Below, piece after piece: positions 43,051 through 50,337 of a stretch of 64,000 bases of DNA. The translations under genes and the position numbers were made by a program. The stretch is from assembly GCA_016714815.1 (NCBI GenBank), contig JADKBZ010000008.1:62001-126000 (forward strand), read 5' to 3'. The notes beneath the pieces are model-generated. The model was given only the letters and a program-made list of their open reading frames with translations. It was not told the DNA's origin and did not search any database. Position 1 is the first letter of the stretch. Each line of letters begins with the position of its first letter. The DNA is from Holophagales bacterium (GTDB taxonomy: Bacteria; Acidobacteriota; Thermoanaerobaculia; UBA5066).

Positions 43051-44702
43051 CCCGTGCGGCCGGCGTAGAGGAAGCGCTTGATCTTCCGGGTCGGGGTCTT
43101 CTGGAACTCCTCCGGGACGATCTCGATCGTGGCGACCTGGCAGAACGGAGGGAGCCTCCCGTTCAGCTTCTGCCGGTTCCGTTCCATCTCCTTCACGATC
43201 GCCTCGTGCCCCGCGTGCGCGGCGTCGGCGGCTTCCAGGTCGGGGTAGACGAGGGCGTGCAGGCGGTGCTCCCGCTCCACGACGAGCGACTCGGCGACGA
43301 ACGGCAGCGCGTTCAGCCGGGCCTCGATCTCCTCGGGGTAGACGTTCTGGCCCGTCGCGCCCAGGAACATCGTCTTCGACCGGCCCTTCAGCGTCAGGAA
43401 GCCGTCGGCGTCGAGGAGGCCGAGGTCACCGGTCTTCAGCCAGCCGTTCCCGTCGAGGACCTCCCGCGTCGCCTCGGGGCTCCTGTAGTACCCCGCCATG
43501 ACGTGCGACCCGCGGACCTTCACCTCGCCCGGCGTCCGGGAGGGGTCGTCCGACTCGACGACGAGCTCCATCCCGTCGACGACGCGCCCCACCCCCTGCG
43601 GCTTGTGCTCGCGCCACCCGGCGTAAGTCAGGAGCGGCCCGCACTCGGTCATGCCGTAGCCGACCGTGACCGGGAATCCGATCCTGAGGAGGAACTCCTC
43701 GACCGTCGGGTTCAGGGCGGCCCCCCCGACGACGACCTCCAGGACCCGGCCGCCGAAGGCGTCGATCAGCTTCTTCCGCAGGAGGGCGTCGATCTGCCGA
43801 CGGAGCGCCGGCACTTTCGTCAGGAGCTTCACGACCGGCTTCTCGAGGAAGGGCCGGACGCGCCTGGCGTAGATCTTCTCGAGGACGAGCGGGACCGTCA
43901 GGACGAGGCGCGGCTTCTCGGCGCCGAACGCCTTGAGGATGACCTGCGGGGAGGGGGTCTTGTCGAGGAAGGCGATCCGGCAGCCGACCGAGACCGGGAA
44001 GAGGAACTCGAAGGCGCAGCCGAAGGCGTGGGCGAGCGGCAGGAACGACACGAGAGCGTCCCCCGCCTCGAGCGGCATGTGCTTCTGGGCGAAGAGGACG
44101 TTCCGGTAGAGGCTCCGGTGCGGGAGCATGACCCCCTTGGAAAAGCCCGTCGTCCCCGAGGTGTAGACGATGGAGGCGAGGTCTTCCGGGTCCGGCCGCG
44201 CCCAGGAAACCGCCTCGGGCGCGAGAGAAGGGAGAGCCCGGGCGGCTTCGTCGGCCTTCCTGAGGGGTGCCGCCTTCCCCTCGCGCTTCGTGAAGAGGGG
44301 GGCGAGATCCTTCGTGGAGAGGATCGCCTTCACCCCGGGCATCTTCGCGGGGTCGAGCCGCTCCAGGAACGCCCCGGTCGTCAGGAGGAGGACCGATTCG
44401 GAGTGGTTGAGGATGTGGTGGATGTCCTCCTCCCGGAAGTCGGGGAGGATCGGCACTGCGACCGCCCCGAAGGAGAGGATCGCGAGATAGGCCGTGGCCC
44501 ACCCGGAGGAGTTCCGGCCGAGGAGCCCGACCTTCGCCCCGGGCTTCAGGCCCAGCTCGCGGAACGCCGCGTGCAGCCGGGCGACGCGCCCGGCCACCTC
44601 GCCGTAGCTCTGGGTGGGGCCCGGGAAGTCGGAAAAGGCGGGGAGGTCGAAGTTCCGGCGGACGGCGCGCTCCAGGAGCGGGACCAGCGTTTCGGCTTCC
44701 AT
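43032..44702 (-). CDS. AMP-binding fatty-acid/acyl-CoA ligase
   Basis: A 556-residue member of the ANL adenylate-forming family, long-chain acyl-CoA synthetase type. Motifs are complete: the P-loop YTSGTTGFSKGVMLPH (about 180-195), FLPLAHAFG, VVGGAALNP, VGYGMTECGP, the ATP-binding Asp in WLKTGDLGLLDADGFL, LKGRSKTMFLGATGQNVYPEEIE, and the C-terminal lysine in TPTRKIKRFLY. It activates fatty acids to acyl-CoA through acyl-AMP. ATG 44702 is preferred over an upstream TTG because a TAAGAT box lies 11 nt before it. It leads the overlapping operon; acyl-CoA may feed the wax ester synthase at 45420. Confidence 0.92.
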   Translation of the reverse strand: MEAETLVPLLERAVRRNFDLPAFSDFPGPTQSYGEVAGRVARLHAAFRELGLKPGAKVGLLGRNSSGWATAYLAILSFGAVAVPILPDFREEDIHHILNHSESVLLLTTGAFLERLDPAKMPGVKAILSTKDLAPLFTKREGKAAPLRKADEAARALPSLAPEAVSWARPDPEDLASIVYTSGTTGFSKGVMLPHRSLYRNVLFAQKHMPLEAGDALVSFLPLAHAFGCAFEFLFPVSVGCRIAFLDKTPSPQVILKAFGAEKPRLVLTVPLVLEKIYARRVRPFLEKPVVKLLTKVPALRRQIDALLRKKLIDAFGGRVLEVVVGGAALNPTVEEFLLRIGFPVTVGYGMTECGPLLTYAGWREHKPQGVGRVVDGMELVVESDDPSRTPGEVKVRGSHVMAGYYRSPEATREVLDGNGWLKTGDLGLLDADGFLTLKGRSKTMFLGATGQNVYPEEIEARLNALPFVAESLVVEREHRLHALVYPDLEAADAAHAGHEAIVKEMERNRQKLNGRLPPFCQVATIEIVPEEFQKTPTRKIKRFLYAGRTGWPGLV

Positions 44703-44713
44703 CGCGATCGGCA

Positions 44714-44719
44714 ATCTTA
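44714..44719 (-). promoter_or_regulatory. TAAGAT -10-like box for the ligase-kinase operon
   Basis: TAAGAT on the minus strand ends 11 nt before ATG 44702. A second TAAGAT faces the other way at 44757-44762, making a compact divergent promoter region. Confidence 0.4.
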
Positions 44720-44756
44720 CGCCGCGCCCGGCGCCCGATCACGGGCTAAGATCCAC

Positions 44757-44762
44757 CGGTGC
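44757..44762 (+). promoter_or_regulatory. TAAGAT -10-like box for the ferritin-like gene
   Basis: TAAGAT lies 32 nt before ATG 44795, and a gggag Shine-Dalgarno lies in the leader. Confidence 0.35.
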
Positions 44763-44794
44763 GGGGCCACTGAAGCGGCCCTGGGAGTGCTTCG

Positions 44795-45316
44795 ATGAGC
44801 CAGACCGTCGATTTCGCCACCCTCGATCTGAAAGACGCCCTCGACCTCGCCATCCTGATCGAGGACGAGGCTCGCGAGCGCTACGAGGAATTCGCGGACC
44901 AGATGGAGGTCCACCACACGGCCGACGCCGCGGCCTTCTACCGGATCATGGCCCGATACGAGGCCAAGCACGGCGAGGAGATCGCCGTCCGGCGCAAGGA
45001 GCTCTACGGCGACGCCCCGACCCGGATGAGCCGCTCGATGCTCTGGGGCGTCGAAGCCCCCGACTACGACCAGGCCCGGGCGTTCATGTCGCCCCGCAAG
45101 GCCCTCGAGGTCGCCCTCGAGTCGGAGATCAAGGCGCACGCCTACTTCACCGCCGCGATCCCGTCGATCGCCGACCCCGACGTCAAGGCCCTCTTCATCG
45201 AGCTCCAGGGGGACGAGGTCCACCACAGGGAGCTCGTCCAGGCCGAGATCGACAAGCTCCCTCCCGACCCCGAGGTCGACGTCGAGGACCTCGTCGACGA
45301 GCCCGTCGGGCAGTAG
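44795..45316 (+). CDS. Ferritin-like/rubrerythrin family protein
   Basis: A 173-residue four-helix-bundle protein. The carboxylate-bridged di-iron ligands can be placed in LIEDEARERYEEFADQ (helix 1), ARYEAKHGEEIAVRR (helix 2, with the E-x-x-H), ALESEIKAHAYF (helix 3) and ELQGDEVHHRELVQ (helix 4). Rubrerythrin-like proteins detoxify peroxide or handle iron; this one lacks a rubredoxin domain, so the electron donor is unknown. It has its own promoter and a very strong terminator, so it is probably monocistronic. Confidence 0.88.
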   Translation: MSQTVDFATLDLKDALDLAILIEDEARERYEEFADQMEVHHTADAAAFYRIMARYEAKHGEEIAVRRKELYGDAPTRMSRSMLWGVEAPDYDQARAFMSPRKALEVALESEIKAHAYFTAAIPSIADPDVKALFIELQGDEVHHRELVQAEIDKLPPDPEVDVEDLVDEPVGQ

Positions 45317-45344
45317 CTCTCCGGCCCCTCCCCGTCCGGTCGAT

Positions 45345-45379
45345 GAGCCGCGCGGCGCCCGGCGCCGCGCGGCTCTTTT
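45345..45379 (+). terminator. Rho-independent terminator after the ferritin-like gene
   Basis: gagccgcgcggcgcc and ggcgccgcgcggctc form a 15-bp perfect palindromic stem with almost no loop, followed by TTTTC. Confidence 0.8.
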
Positions 45380-45407
45380 CTGCGCGGACTTCCGGCCGTC
45401 GAGACGC

Positions 45408-45413
45408 TACGAT
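45408..45413 (+). promoter_or_regulatory. TACGAT -10 box placed for a leaderless transcript
   Basis: TACGAT ends exactly 6 nt before ATG 45420. No Shine-Dalgarno is present. Confidence 0.5.
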
Positions 45414-45419
45414 TCCCGG

Positions 45420-46973
45420 ATGGGCGACAGCGTGGCGGACGGCACCCTCCTGACTCCCGTCGATACCGCGTGGCTCCACATGGAAGACCCCACGAACCTG
45501 ATGATGGTGACGGGGATCTACGTCTTCGACGAGCCGATCGACTTCGCCCGGCTCAAGGACACCGTGAGGGTGAGGATGGTGGAGCGGTTCCCGCGCCTCT
45601 CGCACCGGGTGAAGCAGTCGGGGACGACGGCGCGGTGGGTGAAGGACCCGACCTTCGACCTCGATGCTCACATCCACCGGATCGCGCTCCCGAGGCCGTG
45701 CGACGACGGGGCGCTCCGCGACACGGTCAGCGACCTGATGTCGATGCCGCTCGACTTCAGCAAGCCCCTCTGGCAGATCCACCTCGTCGAGAACTACGGC
45801 GGCGGCGCGGTCGTTCTGATCCGGCTCCACCACTGCATCGGCGACGGCATCGCCCTCGTCCACGTCCTCCTGACCTCCACCGACACGACGGCCGACGCCC
45901 CGTGGCCGAAGTCGGCGCCGAAGGCCCTCCACGAGAAACACGTCGGCAGCCGGATCACGTCGCTCTTCGAAGGGGTTCAGCGGCTGGCCGTGACCACGCG
46001 GAAGGCGGCCGACACGCTCGCGACGCAGACGGTCGAGTCGCTCCTCCACCCGTCGCACGTCCTGGAGGTGGGCCAGACGGCGATGGACGCGGCCGGCGTC
46101 CTGGCGAAGATGATCCTCCGCCCGGCCGACCCGAAGACGGTCCTGAAAGGGACGCTCGGCGTCGCCAAGCGGGCCGCCTGGTCGCGGAAGGTCCCCGTCG
46201 CCGACGTGAAGGCGATCTCGCGGCGGATCGGCGGGACCGTCAACGACGTCCTCCTCACGGCCGTCAGCGGCGCCCTCCGGCGCTACCTCCTCTTCCGCGG
46301 CGAGAAGCCCGACGGCAAGGACATCAACGCCATGGTGCCCGTCAACCTCCGGCCGCCCGCGGAGGCCGACCAGCTCGGCAACCGCTTCGGCCTCATCTAC
46401 CTCTCCCTCCCGGTCGGCGAGCGAGACCCGGCCGAGCGCCTCCACCTCGTGAAGAAGAGGATGGACGCCATCAAGAAGACGCCCGAGCCGTTCGTGGCCT
46501 TCCAGATCCTGAGCGCCCTCGGTCTCGCCCCGGCCGAGGTGGCCTCCTTCGTCGTCGACATGTTCGGCAGCAAGTCGACGGCGGTCATGACGAACGTCGT
46601 CGGCCCGAAGCAGCCCGTCTACTTCGCCGGCCACCGCCTGGCCGACATGATGTTCTGGGTGCCCCAGTCGGGGCGGATGGGCCTCGGAGTCTCCATCTTC
46701 AGCTACGACGGGCACGTCGTCGTCGGCGTCGCCACCGACGCCGGGCTCGTTCCCGACCCCGAGCGGATCGCCGCCTTCTTCGAAGAGGAGCTCGAGTCCC
46801 TGGGCGCCTCCCGGTTCCCGATCCTGGACGAAGCGAGGGCCGCGGCGCCCGAGACGAGGAAGAAGCCATGGAGAAAGACCCCGCCCGCGACCTCCTCCGC
46901 CACGCCGTCGCCACGCTCGCGTACCGCTGCGGGAAAGCGGCCCGCGGCGCGCCGGAAGGCTTCGAAACGCTGA
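45420..46973 (+). CDS. Wax ester synthase/diacylglycerol acyltransferase (WS/DGAT)
   Basis: A 517-residue bifunctional acyltransferase that makes storage wax esters or triacylglycerol from acyl-CoA and fatty alcohol or diacylglycerol, usually membrane-associated. The acyltransferase motif HHCIGDG (residues 137-143, HHxxxDG) is intact. N-terminal LTPVDTAWLHMEDPTNLMMV, FSKPLWQIHLVE, NDVLLTAVSGALRRYL, MVPVNLRP, GNRFGLIYLSLPVG and NVVGPKQPVYFAG are family landmarks. The last 36 residues are Arg/Ser/Ala-rich and overlap the next gene by 106 nt in another frame. The start lies 6 nt after a -10-like box. It probably uses acyl-CoA from ligases such as that at 43032. Confidence 0.93.
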   Translation: MGDSVADGTLLTPVDTAWLHMEDPTNLMMVTGIYVFDEPIDFARLKDTVRVRMVERFPRLSHRVKQSGTTARWVKDPTFDLDAHIHRIALPRPCDDGALRDTVSDLMSMPLDFSKPLWQIHLVENYGGGAVVLIRLHHCIGDGIALVHVLLTSTDTTADAPWPKSAPKALHEKHVGSRITSLFEGVQRLAVTTRKAADTLATQTVESLLHPSHVLEVGQTAMDAAGVLAKMILRPADPKTVLKGTLGVAKRAAWSRKVPVADVKAISRRIGGTVNDVLLTAVSGALRRYLLFRGEKPDGKDINAMVPVNLRPPAEADQLGNRFGLIYLSLPVGERDPAERLHLVKKRMDAIKKTPEPFVAFQILSALGLAPAEVASFVVDMFGSKSTAVMTNVVGPKQPVYFAGHRLADMMFWVPQSGRMGLGVSIFSYDGHVVVGVATDAGLVPDPERIAAFFEEELESLGASRFPILDEARAAAPETRKKPWRKTPPATSSATPSPRSRTAAGKRPAARRKASKR

Positions 46974-47350
46974 AGGCCTCCGGGACGACGAAGACGCCGG
47001 GAGAGATCCTCGCGCACATCGGAGACCTCCTCGACTGGGCCCTCACGATGGCCGAAGGGACGCCGGCCTGGTCCACGTCGGCCCCCCTGCCGTGGGTCGA
47101 CGAGGTGGCGCGCTTCCACGCCGGTCTCGCGAAGCTCGATGCCTTCCTCGCGTCCGACGCGCCTCTCGCCACGCCGCCGGAGAAGCTCTTCCAGGGTCCG
47201 ATCGCCGACGCCCTCACCCACGCCGGCCAGATCGCGCTCCTGCGCCGCCTCGGAGGCGCCCCCGTCCGAAGCGAGAACTATTTCAGGGCGGACATCGCCG
47301 CCGGCCGCGTGGGACCGGAGCAGGCTCCGCCGAAGAGGGAGTTCGACTGA
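46868..47350 (+). CDS. DinB-like hypothetical protein
   Basis: A 160-residue helical protein resembling the DinB/YfiT superfamily: DLLRHAVATLAYRC in helix 1, LAHIGDLLDWALTMAEG in helix 2 with a potential metal-binding His, and HAGQIALLRRLGGAPVRSENYFRADIAAGRVG at the end with the third His position. DinB-like proteins are often metal-dependent thiol transferases; the reaction here is unknown. Its ATG lies 106 nt inside the WS/DGAT gene, with gagga upstream. Codon pattern and homolog-like C-terminus support this frame. Confidence 0.8.
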   Translation: MEKDPARDLLRHAVATLAYRCGKAARGAPEGFETLKASGTTKTPGEILAHIGDLLDWALTMAEGTPAWSTSAPLPWVDEVARFHAGLAKLDAFLASDAPLATPPEKLFQGPIADALTHAGQIALLRRLGGAPVRSENYFRADIAAGRVGPEQAPPKREFD

Positions 47351-47401
47351 AGGCTCCTGGCGCCCCTTTTCCCGACGGAGAGAGTTCCTGCGACTGGGCC
47401 C

Positions 47402-50092
47402 TCAGTGCCAGCGGGCCCTCATCACGCCGGCGACGGGCTCGGCCAGGATGATGCTCCCGAGGCTCTCCCGGGCTGCGATCGTGATGGAAGCTCCGTCCGG
47501 GGAGATTCCGAACGACTCGGCGGGGAGGGCCGGATCGAAGCCGGCCAGCTTGCGGCGCGAAGCGGTCGTGTCCCGGCCCGGCACGACGTCCTGGACGAAA
47601 ACCCCCGCCACCCCCTGCTCGTTCAACCCGACGAAGGCAAGGCGCCCGTCGGGCATCCAGCGGGAGCGGCCGACTTCCGATCCCGCATGGGCGTCGACCA
47701 CCCCGAAGGGAATCGAGCAGACCTCGGCGCCGTCCGCGAGCCTGACGACCCGCAGCGTCCGGAGGCCGGGGCCGAAGCCCTCGCGATACGCCACGTAAAC
47801 GCCGTCGGGAGAGACCTCCGGCAGCTGAAGGGTGGCGCCGCGCGCGAGGAGCTCCGCGCCGGTGCCGTCGGAGCGGGACCGCCAGATCCCTTCCCGCCCG
47901 CCGTGCAACGAGCCCCACAGGAGAGTCGCCCCATCGGGAGTGAGGACCGGATTCTCGGCCTCGAATCCTCCGCGCGACAGGAGCCGGGCGCCGCTGCCGT
48001 CCACCGCCGACGTCCAGATCTCGAACCGCCCCGTCCGGTCGGAGCTCCAGAGGATCTGGCGACCGTCGGGGCTGAAGGACGGGTCCCAGTCTTGCGCGGC
48101 GTCGTCGGTCACTCGCCGCAGGGCCCCGGAATCCCTCGACATCATCCAGAGGTCGAGCTGGCCGGAGCGGTCGGACGTGAAGAGGATCCACTTGCCGTCC
48201 GGCGAATAGACGGGCTGCCGATCCGTCGACGTTCCGTGAGTGAGCCAGCGGACCGGGCCGTTTCCGGAAGCCGGAACCTCGCGGAGGCTCTCACGCGTCG
48301 TGACCGATTCGATGACGACGCGCCCGTCCCCGAGGACGTCGAGAATGCGGCCCGCGGAAGGCCACCAGGCGATGGTCTCGCTTCTCCCGTCCTTCACCGA
48401 CATTCGAATCAGGTGAAGACCGACCGTTCGCGCGTGCGGGACACTCGCGTCGAAGATCCCGACCAGAAGGCCGGTCCCGGTCCCCAGCCAGGCGACCGAC
48501 GTCGGCTGACGCGCGGAGAGCGGAAGCGGCAGGCGGCGGACGCCTCCGTCGTGCGAGACGAGGACGACGGACCCGGGGACGCCGCTCTGAGTGCTCCCCG
48601 CCTCGGAAAGAGCGACGAGGCTGCCGTCCGGGGAGAAGCGCGGGCTCGACAGGATCGTCGTGAAGCGGGCCAGCTCCCGCTCCTTCCCGCCGGCGAGGGG
48701 TGCGAGCACGAGCGCCGAAGACCGGTCTTCCGGGCGCAGGATGCGCAGGAAGGCGACCTCGGTCCCGTCGGGCGAGACGTCCCCCGACTCGGCCCCGCTG
48801 ACGAGGCGCCGCTCTTCTCCCCCGACCACCGGGACTTTCCAGATCGACGAACCGGCCTTCTCGTCCGTTCGCGTGAAGAGGATCGACTGCCCGTCGGGGA
48901 AGAACCTCGGCTCTTCGTCCGCGGGACCGTTCGTGAGGGCCGTCTCTCCCTCGCCCTGGATCTGCTTCAGCCAGATGCGCGCCCCCCCCCCGCGTCGCGA
49001 CGTGAACGCGACGAGCTGCCCGTCGGGCGAGGCCGCGGGCGCGGAGTCGACCCCCGAGTGGGTCAGCGCGCGCAGGGTCGTCGGAGGCCGCACCGGGGCC
49101 TCGCGGCGCCAGAACACCAGGAGCGCGCCCAGAAGGGCGCCGGCCACGAGCGCCGCCAGCGTCCACGTCGCGCGCCGCAGGCCCCTGGAAAGGCGCCGGG
49201 ACACGAGCCCCGCGAGGAGGCCCGGGCCGGCCGCCAGAGAGGTACCCGAGAGCGACTCGAGCGCGAAGGCGAGGTCGCGGGCCGACTGGAAACGCGCGAC
49301 CTTCTGCTTCTCGAGGCACCGCCGGACGATCCGCTCCAGCTGCGGCACGATGCCCCGCCGGACCGACGCGAGGTCGACGGGCTCCTCACGCAGTATCGCC
49401 GCCATCGTGTCTGCCGCGGAGCCGGCGAGGAACGCCCTGCGGCCCGCGAGCATCTCGTAGAGGCAGACCCCGGCCGCGAAGACGTCGACCCTCCCGTCGA
49501 TCTCCTCGCCGCGCACCTGCTCCGGAGCCATGTAGCCGACCGTGCCGACGACGACGTCGGAGCCCGTCTGCGCACCCGGCCTGGCCCGGCTTCCGCTCGA
49601 CGGCGACGCGGGGCCGAGAAGCTTGGCGAGACCGAAGTCGAGGATCTTGGCGTGACCGTCGGCCGTCAGGAAGACGTTCTCCGGCTTCAGGTCGCGGTGG
49701 ACGATCCCCTTCTCGTGCGCGGCCCCGAGCCCCCGGGCGATCTGGATCGCGATCTCCACGGCGCGCTGCGGCGCGAGGGGTCCGCGCCCGAGCCTCTCGC
49801 GGAGAGTCTCTCCTTCGAGCAGCTCCGAGACGAGGAAGGGTGCGCCGTCCTGGCTGCCGACGTCGTAGAGGACGACGACGTTCGGGTGGTTCAGGGCACC
49901 GGCGGCCCGCGCCTCCCGCTCGAACCTCTGGAACCGCTCCGCGTCCCCGTGAGCGGTTTCCGGCAGGACCTTGAGGGCGACGTCCCTCCCGAGGCGCGTG
50001 TCGCGGGCGCGAAAGACCTCCCCCATCCCGCCGTGTCCGATGGGAGCGACGACCTCGTACGGTCCCAGTCTCGAACCGATGACCAGCCTCAC
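47402..50092 (-). CDS. Ser/Thr protein kinase fused to TolB-like beta-propeller
   Basis: An 896-residue membrane kinase. The N-terminal kinase domain (about 8-270) has IGHGGMGEVFRARDT, VALKVLPE, HRDLKPENVFL, LDFGLAKLL and GTVGYMAPEQVRG. One transmembrane helix (LAALVAGALLGALLVFW, about 307-327) leads to an extracytoplasmic propeller with WD40/TolB-like blades (ASPDGQLVAFTSRRGGGARIW, YSPDGKWILFTSDRSGQLDLW, FSPDGRQILWSSDRTGRFEIW). This design is common in Acidobacteria and Myxobacteria, with the propeller as presumed sensor. GTG 50092 is chosen: ggagg lies 9 nt upstream and the protein then begins RLVIGSRLGPYEV as in homologs; the frame is open 20 codons further. Confidence 0.9.
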   Translation of the reverse strand: MRLVIGSRLGPYEVVAPIGHGGMGEVFRARDTRLGRDVALKVLPETAHGDAERFQRFEREARAAGALNHPNVVVLYDVGSQDGAPFLVSELLEGETLRERLGRGPLAPQRAVEIAIQIARGLGAAHEKGIVHRDLKPENVFLTADGHAKILDFGLAKLLGPASPSSGSRARPGAQTGSDVVVGTVGYMAPEQVRGEEIDGRVDVFAAGVCLYEMLAGRRAFLAGSAADTMAAILREEPVDLASVRRGIVPQLERIVRRCLEKQKVARFQSARDLAFALESLSGTSLAAGPGLLAGLVSRRLSRGLRRATWTLAALVAGALLGALLVFWRREAPVRPPTTLRALTHSGVDSAPAASPDGQLVAFTSRRGGGARIWLKQIQGEGETALTNGPADEEPRFFPDGQSILFTRTDEKAGSSIWKVPVVGGEERRLVSGAESGDVSPDGTEVAFLRILRPEDRSSALVLAPLAGGKERELARFTTILSSPRFSPDGSLVALSEAGSTQSGVPGSVVLVSHDGGVRRLPLPLSARQPTSVAWLGTGTGLLVGIFDASVPHARTVGLHLIRMSVKDGRSETIAWWPSAGRILDVLGDGRVVIESVTTRESLREVPASGNGPVRWLTHGTSTDRQPVYSPDGKWILFTSDRSGQLDLWMMSRDSGALRRVTDDAAQDWDPSFSPDGRQILWSSDRTGRFEIWTSAVDGSGARLLSRGGFEAENPVLTPDGATLLWGSLHGGREGIWRSRSDGTGAELLARGATLQLPEVSPDGVYVAYREGFGPGLRTLRVVRLADGAEVCSIPFGVVDAHAGSEVGRSRWMPDGRLAFVGLNEQGVAGVFVQDVVPGRDTTASRRKLAGFDPALPAESFGISPDGASITIAARESLGSIILAEPVAGVMRARWH

Positions 50093-50195
50093 TCCGCAAC
50101 GCCTCCGAAGACCCCGGGTGTCGGCGGGCTCCCTCGAAAGACCCGCCGGCACTCACCCCGGAGCAGAACCACCCTGCGTACTATAGGTCGCGTCT

Positions 50196-50222
50196 GGGGT
50201 CAGGTCTTGATTTTACATTATA
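50196..50222 (+). repeat. Dispersed repeat ggggtcaggtcttgatttt, copy 3
   Basis: ggggtcaggtcttgatttt followed by acattata, in the divergent gap between the kinase-propeller gene and the fusion gene at 50338. A partial tactataggtc (50179-50189), also found in the 8.16-kb copy, lies just upstream. Confidence 0.85.
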
Positions 50223-50337
50223 CAGAGGGGAGCCACCGGCCTCGCCGGCCGGCCGCCTCAGAAATCCCGCATCTCTCTTGCACGCCGTTCTCAGAACCTC
50301 CCCTTCCCGCTCCCGTAGGACGACGGAGGAGGCTCGG

